Positions 9,139 through 17,795 of a DNA stretch of 20,151 bases are shown piece by piece. The number at the start of each line of letters is the position of its first letter. Within the stretch, counting starts at the first letter, position 1. The stretch spans positions 1-20,151 of the forward strand of contig BCKE01000038.1 of assembly GCA_001600495.1 (NCBI GenBank), read 5' to 3'. Position numbers and translations under genes: made by a program. The stretch is from Pilasporangium apinafurcum. Taxonomy: Eukaryota; Oomycota; Peronosporomycetes; Pythiales; Pythiaceae. The notes under the pieces were generated by a model that did no database searches, was not told the origin of the DNA, and saw only the letters and a program-made list of their open reading frames with translations.

Positions 9139-9733
9139 GAATTGAGAAAGCTAAGGCAAACAAAATTTTATGAAGGACAGCTTTACTGTTTATAAGTGTG
9201 CAAATTATGGCCTGGTCTACCACACTTTTGGCATTTGCGTCCCTTAACATATTCGAAGTGGCTTTTGTCTCTACTGTTGGCCCTGTTCTTTGATCCAGCG
9301 GATCTACCCCGTTTTCGAGTAATTGGATTCAGGTTTTGCAATTCTTTGGGCTCTTCCGTAGTAATTTTATCTACCTTGGCCATCAGATCGAATACAATTG
9401 AACAAAAACGCTATTATGGGGCCAGAAGCTATTTCTTATCCACTGTTCATTTTTAAGACATCATGCAGACTTATTTAGATCCAATTTTTCACCAATAAAT
9501 CACTTCTCTGTTGATCCATTTGACCTCACATCTCTTTATCCAATTAATACAGTCGTAGAAACATTTTTGCTATTTTGAAATGAATGATCATTGTTTCACC
9601 AGCCGCGAGGCTGCAATAGAAGCCGTTATTAACCATTATCGAGAATAAAGATTTCTAATCACGCTGGAAAAGCACTCTGACAGTAGAAGGATACACTTTC
9701 TGTAACGATGGGGATCTCTGATTGGACGAAAAA

Positions 9734-9800
9734 TGTAAGGATTGAAGACCTTTTATATCTTGACGTCCCTGGTTCGAATCACACAAGTTCATAATTTTGT
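9734..9800 (+). mobile_element. tRNA-derived SINE-like copy 2, box A lost
   Basis: TGTAAGGATTGAAGAC (9734-9749) is identical to the minus strand of copy 1. Just downstream is GGTTCGAATCA (9771-9781), a near-perfect box B. The spacing between them is 21 nt against 85 nt in copy 1, so the box A region seems deleted. Confidence 0.45.
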
Positions 9801-9838
9801 ATATCAAGTTACATATCTAATATCATTATGATTGCTAC

Positions 9839-9907
9839 ATTTACAAAAGCGTAATTACTGTATTTACGAAAACGCAATTACTATATTTACGAAAGCGTAA
9901 TTACGAG
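9839..9907. repeat. Three tandem copies of a 23-bp unit
   Basis: Units start at 9839, 9862 and 9885 with ATTTAC(A/G)AAA(A)GC(G)(T/C)AATTAC. The period is exactly 23 bp with few mismatches. Confidence 0.9.
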
Positions 9908-10368
9908 GTAATCATTGCATGTTTATGTGTAAGGAAGAATGGTTGGTTCTTAGGTGTAATGGGACTGACACAATAATCCCAAAACACAACACACACGCTT
10001 GTGCGAAAGAAGAAGCAATACTCCTGACTTGGAAGGAGAGGGAAGAAGCTTAGGAAGGAGACTTGAGCAGTATAAAGAAAATCTGCAACTGAATTAAATG
10101 TTAATGATTCCTAAAATATAAAACCACTAGGAGCNTATGGGGCTAAATGCAATGAACCTACTAAAGTGATATAAAACCTATGAATCTGATACATATAACC
10201 TTGGGTACATTCCTGGAAGTGAGGTTGAACCTAGAGAACTTCTTTCAGTCAGTTGAAGAAGAGAATCTTCTTCAAATGAAGCTCTGTGATTGGCTGGAGC
10301 CACGCGTATGAATCTTCAGTGACGCATCGTTCTCGTTACCAACATTCTTCCCAAAGTAGGAACCATCA

Positions 10369-10427
10369 TTCTGTACTGACTAGTACAGAAACCTTCATGA
10401 CGTACTCAGATGACTGAGTGACGTCAT
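10369..10427. repeat. Two adjacent palindromes in element C
   Basis: TTCTGTACTGACTAGTACAGAA-type arms (8 bp, 10369-10390) are followed by a second hairpin at 10397-10427, with arms ATGACGT-ACTCAG and CTGAGT-GACGTCAT and one bulged base. The second ends in TGACGTCA-like DNA (CRE/bZIP-type). These may be promoter or RNA elements of the LTR. Confidence 0.75.
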
Positions 10428-10540
10428 CTGTACATGTGGGATATGTTTTGCGCAAACAGTATCTCATCTCCGTACCCACAATGTACGTAGAGAAGGTGTT
10501 GTTGTGACACACGAATCTGTAATCAGATTCCACCTTCTTA

Positions 10541-10596
10541 TGTAATGGGTGAGGCTCCATTACAGCATCTTATGTAATGGAGAAGGGCCCATTACA
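10541..10596. repeat. Duplicated terminal palindrome of element C
   Basis: 10541-10564 and 10573-10596 both have arms TGTAATGG and CCATTACA around different 8-nt centres, and both are preceded by TCTTA. The terminal palindrome has been duplicated with a 32-bp period. Confidence 0.85.
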
Positions 10597-10998
10597 TTTG
10601 GCCAATAAGAAATGAATGGTTAGCAAGAAAGAGAGTAGTGCAAGCTAAAACAGTAATCTCACTTTCCAATTTACCTCTAAATACTCAAGCTCCTTACAGC
10701 TAGCGGTTAGCTGCTTCTTCGTAGGCTTCACAATGCCGGTGCAATTCTGATGATCCAGGTTATACTTCGATATATACCAGTGGTTTGGCCGATCTTTGCG
10801 CAGAGAGAGTGTCACACTGACAAACCAGTTGCATTTGGACTGGCTATCACACCGTAAGCACCGGAAAGTGCCTCCCTTTTTGTCAATGACAGCATTTTTC
10901 CCTTGCAAAAGTGCCAGATCCTTGATAACTGAAACGGCATCTCTTCCTTTCTCCTATTTCTGCGCAATTAGATGCTGAATAGGTTCCATCTTGTCCAT

Positions 10999-11523
10999 CT
11001 TCACTATAATTTTGATGTGAGCACATGGTAAGTTGCTTGATATACTGTCCTATAATAGCTCAAACATTGAAATTGTGGGGTCAAATTGCCGCACTTTAGT
11101 CCATCTAAAAAAAAGTCTAAAAAAAGGATAGTGCTGTAATTCTTTAGGGATTCCGTAATTTACAACAAAGTGTTGGTAAGAAATACTAAGGTAGATACTT
11201 AAAACAATTTGTATCATCTTCTGCGCAAATATTCGATTTGTGTCACCTTTTGCAATTTTTCCTTGAATCCATGTGTAATATTTTAGCATTTGCATTTGGT
11301 ATCCCCTAGCCCTATTCAAAATAAATATGGCTTATAACATAGGAATGATGGTATTTTATTGAACACAAGGATACAATGGCTTCATTTTTCTGCTCAAATC
11401 TGATTTGTGCAACCCCAAAAACATTCTTCATGGCTATGAAGGGAAAGCGAGAAATAAAAAAGCAATTCAGTTCGGACTAGAGACGGTTCGTTTGTTCACG
11501 GTTTAAGTTACATCAAACTGTTC
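10999..11523. other. Stretch without a recognised gene
   Basis: A minus-strand open frame (11319-11050, 89 codons) is AT-rich and matches nothing I know. Short A/T runs occur near 11105. I see no repeat boundary or RNA gene here. Confidence 0.4.
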
Positions 11524-11708
11524 GTGATAGTGATGAGGTAGGACAAAGGTGGGAACAGAAAGCTTCCCATCACATGTAACTCTAGCGAACATACTAAAAG
11601 CCTTTAATGTGCTCACGGGACAGGATAGAACCAACTGGTTAGGGCAAAACAGGAAACAGGAGGTGGGGCATTCATGATGGGTGATAGGCGATAGGACAGA
11701 GGTGGGAA
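11524..11708. promoter_or_regulatory. Direct repeat pair upstream of the copper ATPase
   Basis: 11524-11555 and 11681-11708 share GTGATAG, GAT and AGGACA(A/G)AGGTGGGAA, with a 5-nt difference in spacing. They lie about 290 and 110 bp before the start codon. They could be factor-binding sites or a local duplication. Confidence 0.5.
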
Positions 11709-11710
11709 GG

Positions 11711-11730
11711 GACGTGTGTCTCCACACGTC
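11711..11730. promoter_or_regulatory. Perfect inverted repeat in the ATPase promoter
   Basis: GACGTGTG and CACACGTC flank TCTC, about 20 bp upstream of the initiator-like site and immediately after the second direct repeat. This suits a dimeric regulator. ACGTG is a bZIP/bHLH-like core, but no factor can be named. Confidence 0.5.
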
Positions 11731-11749
11731 ACACTTGTGGCTCACACTT

Positions 11750-11766
11750 CTTCACTTTCCAAATTG
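11750..11766 (+). promoter_or_regulatory. Initiator-like site of the copper ATPase
   Basis: CTTCACTTTCCAAATTG matches the oomycete initiator consensus at about 12 of 16 positions. It is followed by CAACTGCTTTTTCCTTCC, like the flanking element often seen with it. It lies about 55 nt before the ATG. Confidence 0.55.
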
Positions 11767-11816
11767 CTCAACTGCTTTTTCCTTCCGTCTCTGCTAAACT
11801 TGCATTACCCCGCGGG

Positions 11817-14800
11817 ATGAGCGGCCTGGTCGTGAAGAGTGTTGAGCTCCATAAGCCGAACGATGACGTTCGTCTTGGGCGAGACCAGAGAAATTCCGTC
11901 AAACTATGGATTGACGGTCTGGTTTGTGAGGAATATTGCACTAAAGTGGTTCGCACCGCTTTGTTGGAGGTTGCAAGTGTTACTGCAGTCACCATCGACT
12001 TTCAGTCTGGGCAAGCTGTCGTGGAGGGGGTCCCGGCTCTGGATGACTTGTGTCGCGCGGTTAAAGCTGTTGGCTACGGAGCTATTCCTATGTTCACAAT
12101 TGACAGCGTCAAAACGCCAACACAGCAAAGTCGGAGGAAAGTGGGAGGTGCTCTGCAAACAGTATGTTACACTATCGACGGAATAGCTACCGGAGAATGC
12201 TACAAGAAAATACAAGAAGCATTGGCTGCTGCTCCGGCTGTGTTTGACTGCATGGTGGACGTGTTTGCGAGTTTAGTTACGTTGACGGTGGCATGTCAGC
12301 AGGCAGCTAATATTCTCGCCTTGCAGCACGCTCTCGAGGTCGCTGAGATCTGCTCGCTACAACAGCAGCTTCGTCTGAAGACTCGTTCCTCCCAGTCCGA
12401 AATTGACGTGAGCGAGGGCTTTTACGATGGTACCGATGCGTCTCCCGGCCAAGTTAGTGACAAGGTCGTTGTCTCTGATCCTTCTGGACCGACTGAGGCA
12501 AGCGGTGCTGAGTACGATTATCGTGAGCTTACCACTCCCAGACCCATAGAACCACTTGAAAGTTCATCAGACAAGAGGTTGGAAGTCCTGATCGATGGCA
12601 TGACGTGTCAGACTTGTGTGCAATCAGTTGAGTCGGCGTTGAGGCAAGTTGAGGGGGTGCGGAAAGCGGATGTCAACCTGATGACTGAGAAGGCGGCTGT
12701 CCATTTCGACCCACGTATTTGTGGTGTGATAGATATCTTAGAGGCAGTCCGCTCTGTTGGCTATGAGTCGTCTGTGGTTGATGATACCTTGAACTCGGTC
12801 TCTCTACAAGTTGAGGGCATGACGTGCTCTTCGTGCTCCAACACGATTGAAAGTGGATTAAGGGCACTTGTTGGAGTATTCAGTGCCGCAGTGAACCTTA
12901 GCACGGAAACCGTCTTTATCAAGTTTGACAGCTCGAAGACGTCTGTGCACGCCCTAGTGGATGTAATCTCATCATTGGGATACACAGTGGTCCTAAGTGA
13001 AGAAGGAAAGGCAGGACCGATGGAGGGCGCGACACAGTCCAAGGATCGAAACTGGATCGCGCACCAGCGACGCTTTATTGGAGCGTTGTTATTGGCTATT
13101 CCCGTCTGGATTGTCATGTTGCTTAAGGCGACAGGAAGCATTGACGATGCTCTTGAGCAAGCGACCATCCCTGGGATGTCGCTGGAATCGCTCTTAACTC
13201 TCCCTTTCGCGACTGCCGTTCAGTTCTGGTCCGGCCGGAGCTTCTATTGGAGCGCATGGTCTGGTCTTCGACACCGCAACATCGGTATGGCAATGCTTGT
13301 CGTTCTTGGCACAAGTGTTGCGTACTTTTATTCCGCGGCGACCATTCTCTACGGCTTAGCTGTGTCAGATCCCGCTGCCGGAGATCCTATGCTCTTCTTC
13401 GACTCCAGCACGTTGATTACCTTTATACTATTAGGGAAGCTTTTGGAGGGCATGGCGAAGAGCCGAACTGCTGACGCTCTCGCGCGGTTGGCAAGTCTTC
13501 AATCTAAGACGGCGCTGCTTATGGGCCCCAATGGTGAAGTAGAGGTACCCGTTGAACAGCTGCACAAGGGAGACATAGTGAAGGTTATCAGAGGTTCTAT
13601 CATTCCAGCGGATGGAAATGTGACCGAAGGTCGAGGGGAAGTGGACGAATCCATGATTACTGGGGAATCTGTGCCAGTCTCAAAGGTCGCAGATGCTCAG
13701 GTGATCGGTGGCACAGTTGCCATTGACGGCTTGCTTCTTGTGCGAGTTGAGCGAGTCGGTGAAGCTTCAACTCTTTGTCAGATCATGCAGTTGGTCGAGA
13801 ACGCACAGCTATCTAAACCTCCGATCCAAGAGCTTGCAGATAGAATATCAGGAGTATTTGTTGGAGTGATGATCGTCATTGCCTTGCTAGCGTTCGTAAT
13901 CTGGTGGTCCCTTTCGGCAGGTGGTGTGGTGCCTGTAAAGTGGCTGCATGGTGACAGTTCTTTTTTGTTCGCCCTGATGTTCGCCGTTTCTACTCTTGTT
14001 GTCGCATGCCCTTGTGCACTTGGCCTCGCGACACCAACAGCGATGATGGTAGGGACTGGAGTTGGAGCTCGGTATGGTGTGTTGATTAAAGGTGGGGAGC
14101 CTTTGCAGAAGGTTCAGAATGTAACGACCGTAGTATTTGATAAGACAGGAACACTAACCAAGGGAGTACCAGTTGTCAGCGATTGGATACCTGCTGTTAC
14201 GAATACGTCACGCACTGCTCAGTTCATGCGGCTTGCAGTTATCGCGGAACAAAACAGTGAACATCCCATTGCTAAAGCTATTGTCAATTTTGCGAAGAAA
14301 CAAGGCGGAGAGAATCTCACGTCAAAGAATGATTTCTTAACCAATTTTAAGGCGGTGTCGGGAGGCGGTGTTGTGTGTACGGTAGGTGGTCATGAAATCG
14401 TCATAGGGAACAAGAAGTTTCTCGCCCAGTTTGGAATTGCTGTGGATACATCAGTCAATGACTCTTCGAGCGGACTGACGGTAGTTTGGGGGGCCATGGA
14501 TGGAGAGATGATAGGCTCGTTTCTCGTGAGAGACGAGATACGGCAAGAAGCAGCAGTGACGGTGGGAAAGTTGCATAAAATGAACGTCCGTGTGCGGATG
14601 CTGACTGGTGATAATTGGGGAACGGCGGAGAGAGTAGCCACTGCTCTAGACATTCCAATGGATTGTGTGACGGCGGAGATGCTGCCGGATGACAAGATAA
14701 ACCGAGTGAAGATGTTTCAAGCACAGGGCGAGATCGTGGCGATGGTCGGTGATGGTATCAACGATTCTCCATCGCTTGCCCAGGCTGATATCGGAATTGC

Positions 14801-15101
14801 AATTGGGGCAGGAACCCAAGTAGCCATGGAGACGGCCGATGTCGTGCTGATGAAGTCTGACTTACGGGATGTAGTGACCGTACTTGATTTATCCCGTGTC
14901 GTCTATCATCGGATCTGCTGGAACTTCGTCGGAGCGTTTGTGTACAATGTTTGTCTCATACCGTTCGCAGCGGGTATCTGGTATCCCCTAACGGAGTTTG
15001 CCCTGCCGCCGTGGGTGTCCGGTATCGCGATGGCTTTGTCGTCAGTAACGGTAGTGGTGTCATCGTTGCTTCTTAATCTTTATCGCCCTCCGCGCTTCTA
15101 G
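11817..15101 (+). CDS. Cu(I)-transporting P1B-type ATPase, 1094 aa
   Basis: It pumps Cu(I) across a membrane, out of the cytosol into a secretory compartment or out of the cell, using ATP. Four heavy-metal-associated folds precede the pump (residues about 28-92, 112-178, 254-320, 327-393). The third and fourth have GMTCQTC and GMTCSSC. The first has CEEYC (CxxxC) and the second lacks the pair, so probably only two bind copper. The core has all hallmarks: TGES at 615-618, CPC at 731-733 in a membrane helix, DKTGT with the phosphorylated Asp775, SEHP at 814-817, TGDN at 930-933 and GDGIND at 978-983. YN (1043-1044) and MALSS (1072-1076) in the last helices mark the Cu(I) subtype. Eight membrane helices are expected. 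It is one uninterrupted exon starting at GGGATGAGC and ending in TAG. All Trp codons are TGG. An ATP7/CCC2-like role is inferred. Confidence 0.97.
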   Translation: MSGLVVKSVELHKPNDDVRLGRDQRNSVKLWIDGLVCEEYCTKVVRTALLEVASVTAVTIDFQSGQAVVEGVPALDDLCRAVKAVGYGAIPMFTIDSVKTPTQQSRRKVGGALQTVCYTIDGIATGECYKKIQEALAAAPAVFDCMVDVFASLVTLTVACQQAANILALQHALEVAEICSLQQQLRLKTRSSQSEIDVSEGFYDGTDASPGQVSDKVVVSDPSGPTEASGAEYDYRELTTPRPIEPLESSSDKRLEVLIDGMTCQTCVQSVESALRQVEGVRKADVNLMTEKAAVHFDPRICGVIDILEAVRSVGYESSVVDDTLNSVSLQVEGMTCSSCSNTIESGLRALVGVFSAAVNLSTETVFIKFDSSKTSVHALVDVISSLGYTVVLSEEGKAGPMEGATQSKDRNWIAHQRRFIGALLLAIPVWIVMLLKATGSIDDALEQATIPGMSLESLLTLPFATAVQFWSGRSFYWSAWSGLRHRNIGMAMLVVLGTSVAYFYSAATILYGLAVSDPAAGDPMLFFDSSTLITFILLGKLLEGMAKSRTADALARLASLQSKTALLMGPNGEVEVPVEQLHKGDIVKVIRGSIIPADGNVTEGRGEVDESMITGESVPVSKVADAQVIGGTVAIDGLLLVRVERVGEASTLCQIMQLVENAQLSKPPIQELADRISGVFVGVMIVIALLAFVIWWSLSAGGVVPVKWLHGDSSFLFALMFAVSTLVVACPCALGLATPTAMMVGTGVGARYGVLIKGGEPLQKVQNVTTVVFDKTGTLTKGVPVVSDWIPAVTNTSRTAQFMRLAVIAEQNSEHPIAKAIVNFAKKQGGENLTSKNDFLTNFKAVSGGGVVCTVGGHEIVIGNKKFLAQFGIAVDTSVNDSSSGLTVVWGAMDGEMIGSFLVRDEIRQEAAVTVGKLHKMNVRVRMLTGDNWGTAERVATALDIPMDCVTAEMLPDDKINRVKMFQAQGEIVAMVGDGINDSPSLAQADIGIAIGAGTQVAMETADVVLMKSDLRDVVTVLDLSRVVYHRICWNFVGAFVYNVCLIPFAAGIWYPLTEFALPPWVSGIAMALSSVTVVVSSLLLNLYRPPRF

Positions 15102-15243
15102 ATACGGTGAAGCGCACGGCATAATGCAAACCTGGATCATGTATCGTTAGCAGGCATGATTGCATTTACGATTACATTAAGATTAATAGTGCTTATTTAT
15201 GAATGCAAGGCGTACCATATCACACTTTAATGTCCTTGTTATT

Positions 15244-15302
15244 TAACCTTCATTCCCCACTTGTACAACGCGTTGTACAAATGATGTAGAGAATAAGGAT
15301 TA
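15244..15302. repeat. Perfect 20-bp palindrome within a longer inverted repeat
   Basis: TTGTACAACGCGTTGTACAA (15261-15280) is a perfect palindrome about 160 bp after the ATPase stop. It is flanked by imperfect inverted arms, TTAACCTTCATTC and GAATAAGGATTAA. The whole could form a cruciform or RNA hairpin. Confidence 0.85.
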
Positions 15303-15699
15303 AAGCTAAGATTGCCTTGAGAGTAGACTTTAGGATTCATTGGATGGAGAGACTTCTTGGTGGCTATTGCTGCGTGCGTAATCATCTTGAAAGGCCATGT
15401 TGACAATCAATCGCGTTTCCAGAAAAATGAAATTATACACCTTGGGTGGGGAAAAAAGGTTAAGATATATGGAGTTAGAGAAACCAACTCTTGAATGAAT
15501 CGTTTCCGGCTTCTCAATAGCGAAGCGTATTGAATTGAAGTATTTACTACCTCACGTCCTAGCAGCCATCCATTGAGTGCTGCTTCAACACCATTTGCCA
15601 AGATGGAAAGAACTGTAGCTTTGAGAAACAGCATAATCAAAGGCACCGAAAAAATCAATCCAACTACGAGGCGTCCTTGTTTTTGAACGTTGTGATAAA
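15303..15699. other. Leader region of the Fanzor copy
   Basis: No gene with a recognisable product. CGTTTCCGG at 15501-15509 faces its complement CCGGAAACG at 17618-17626, on the far side of the Fanzor gene. This could be a remnant of element ends, but 9 bp is short. A minus-strand open frame here (15709-15407) matches nothing I know. Confidence 0.35.
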
Positions 15700-17589
15700 A
15701 TGGCATCAACGAGCGACGGTATTGGAGAGAACACCACTAAAAAGCGGAGAGCCCGTCCGGATTTTGCGGAACGGAAAGTTCGACAAAAGCAAAGCGTATA
15801 CACCACTGTGAAGACTGGGTGGCGAAAGTTTTGCAAAGACAAAAGAATAGCAAAAAAGATTGATGAGGCTGTGCAACTTTGTTCAAGAATAGCATGTGAG
15901 GCATCTATGCTGGCATCCGTCCATGTTCTGCGATTATTGAAAGCTGGCAAAGAACTTCCTCCATTGGATAATGACTTTTTCAATCGATGCTCATCTGTAA
16001 TAGCCAACTTGGCCGGCAGCGAAGAGGTCCATCCTGACTTGGAAACCAGTCGGAATATTTACATGGACCAGCACCCTTCAGTTTATGAACCGACAGAGAA
16101 GAAATCCTATATGACTCAGATGTTGGTTATGATCGCTCAGCACGCAAGGCAGAATTTGCAAGTTAGCAACGAGTTGACGTTCTACTCCTGATTGTGTAAG
16201 TGGATGCGCCTGCGGATACGTCTTCACAACAGTGACTATTTTGAAAAGCACCAAGACAAGATAATCAAGAGTGGTGTTTCACTACTGGTCCGTGCAAGCA
16301 CCCAAACTCAGCATAGCTTATCCAATCTGATGCCCGCGTACTCCAGGTTCAAGAAGTATCCCATCCCTGCTGAGGAGATTGTTTGGATGCAGGAATTATC
16401 GGATAGAGTAAGAAACGAGATCGGATCGCTGCCACTCGACTTGAACAAATCACCGGAACGTCACATACCCTTTCTCCGCACAATGTTGAAAGACATACAA
16501 GCTTATGTGGATGATGGAATGAAGGGTTGCCGAGTCTGGTCTCTGCTTCCACAGAAACAGTTCAAACCCATTTTCATCAAGATCAACACCACCGTCCTGA
16601 AGAAACTTGCTAAGGCTTTGGGTGACCCTGTTGAGCTTTACGCCGACAAAGCTGAGTTATGGCGCACGTACTTCAATATAGGTCTTGTGACCAAAGACNA
16701 GCGAAAGGAGTTTGAGCACTTCATCTCGACCGACGGTATGTCAGTTGGTGTGACAATCTCCCGTCCAAAGCTTCCCGCGAGAGAGAAATAAAGGCATTTT
16801 CTCTTGAAGACCAGATCATCGGTTTAGATCCGGAGAGAAAGAAGATCTTCACTGCTGTTGTCTACAAAGAGAAAAGCATGGCTACTTTGCAAAAATCGAA
16901 AGGAGAGAACGTAAAACATGAAGTCATCCACTGGTCTAAGGGCCATTTTTACAGAGAGTGCGACTACCATAGACGAACAAAGTTGACCAAAGAGTGGATT
17001 GATGCCGAGCCTGACATCAAAATCTTCAATGAAAACGTTCCTTCGGCAAAAGTTGCGGATCTTGCCTCCTATTTGAAACGGATGAGATTTTGTTTCGTGT
17101 ATTTAGATCATCTTCTTGACGTGTATTCATCAAGGAGGATGAAGAGGCTACGATGGTCGACCTACATCCGTCGACAAAAGACGTACGAGAAGGTAGTCAA
17201 GAGCCTTACAGATGGCGATAAATGAACTGCTATCGCATATGGAGATGCAAGTTTCACAAGCTCAGCTAAAGGCAACATTGCTGTTCCTACGGAAGAAAAT
17301 TAGTTCCAGGTGTCGTGTTGCTGATGTGAATGAATTCAGGACGAGCAAGCTATGTTGTACTTGTCACAAGAAGATGAAGGGGTTCGTCCTTGACGAAAGA
17401 ATTGTCAGTGACGGTCTTTATGGTGTGCAACACTGCAAAAATAGTGAATGCTATCACACATTGTGGGACCGTGACATCAACGCCGCAATCAAGATTTTGA
17501 GACTATTCATCGACCAAGTGAAGAAAAAGAGGAGACTCAAGGCGTTCATGAGGAAAGAGAATGAATTGGTACTCGAAATCAAAAACTGA
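15700..17589 (+). pseudogene. Fanzor nuclease pseudogene (copy 1), nearly full length
   Basis: Fanzors are eukaryotic relatives of TnpB/Cas12 that cut DNA guided by an RNA. The reading totals about 630 residues. From the ATG at 15700 it begins with a nuclear-localisation-like TKKRRARP and a helical N-terminal half. RuvC-I is IIGLDPERKKIFTAVV (Asp at 16827-16829). RuvC-II is VADVNEFRTSK (Glu at 17332-17334), preceded by AIAYGDASF. The zinc finger is CCTC with HCKNSEC, and RuvC-III is DRDINAA (Asp at 17473-17475). All catalytic residues are kept. Breaks: TGA at 16189-16191, a frameshift near 16775-16791, TGA at 17223-17225, and a two-base loss or one-base gain near 17286-17291. One N lies at 16699. 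Because flanking pieces stay in register, decay looks recent; sequencing error cannot be excluded. No transposase is seen beside it. Confidence 0.88.
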
Positions 17590-17634
17590 GGTGATAAACG
17601 ATGTCACTGCTATGATTCCGGAAACGGATGAGTG

Positions 17635-17650
17635 TAACCTTTATTCCCCA
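17635..17650 (+). repeat. Direct copy of a 16-nt word flanking Fanzor copy 1
   Basis: TAACCTTTATTCCCCA matches 15244-15259 (TAACCTTCATTCCCCA) at 15 of 16 positions in the same orientation. The two copies bracket 2.4 kb containing the Fanzor gene. They are too long for a usual target duplication, but could be duplicated flank or terminal sequence. From 17651 to 17795 I see no gene. Confidence 0.5.
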
Positions 17651-17795
17651 GGTTAAAGCGAATTAGGTTCTATATCTGCAGTTTGGCATAACAAACATCG
17701 AAGGCTGGGAGGATACTAGACATCATAGGCTGAATGTACAATGAATGTAAGATGTGCGATAGCATTACTGCCTCTCAACACGCTAGAGTCTATGA

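Larger units (their letters stand above)
9955..10596. mobile_element. Solo-LTR-like element C, 642 bp
   Basis: The ends are a perfect 9-bp inverted repeat, TGTAATGGG and CCCATTACA. The flanks are TTAGG (9950-9954) and TTTGG (10597-10601), a 5-bp target duplication with one change. TATAAAA words occur near 10118 and 10172. The left end can fold with TGGGA pairing to TCCCA, and the right end is a palindrome preceded by a second copy. It lies inside the MULE remnant, so it inserted after that element. One N is present at 10135. Confidence 0.65.
9183..10998 (-). pseudogene. MULE transposase remnant: N- and C-terminal pieces only
   Basis: The N-terminal piece starts at an ATG (10998-10996), reads MDKMEPIQHLIAQK, then hits TAG (10956-10954). 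It continues in frame with GTFRCLRCDSQSKCNWFV and NLDHQNCTGIVKPTKKQL, a C-C-H-C zinc-binding pattern like the WRKY/FLYWCH-type DNA-binding domain at the front of MULE transposases. It ends at 10645. The C-terminal piece (9383-9183) has RKRGRSAGSKNRANSRDK and the zinc knuckle CQKCGRPGHNLHTY, in which the last cysteine is tyrosine. The DDE catalytic core between them is absent. The gap holds a 642-bp LTR-like insertion, short repeats and a SINE-like trace. The family assignment comes from domain patterns and is likely but not proven. It cannot encode an active transposase. Confidence 0.65.

Noticed and set aside
9839-9907. CRISPR-like array
   Set aside because: The repeats are contiguous with no spacers and the context is eukaryotic.
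11768-14724. Several antisense and out-of-frame ORFs over the ATPase
   Set aside because: They are shadows of the strongly supported ATPase frame.
15407-16007. Minus-strand open frames opposite the Fanzor start
   Set aside because: No recognisable domains; the plus strand encodes the Fanzor N-terminus over much of this stretch.
2531-17225. TGA read as tryptophan, suggested by in-frame TGAs in the kinase (3073) and Fanzor (16189, 17223)
   Set aside because: The intact 1094-residue ATPase uses only TGG for Trp and has no internal TGA, and other broken genes carry TAA or TAG. Ordinary decay explains this better.
16180-17295. Programmed frameshifting or introns to explain the Fanzor breaks
   Set aside because: No slippery site or GT...AG pair fits the junctions, and stops and shifts of several kinds occur.
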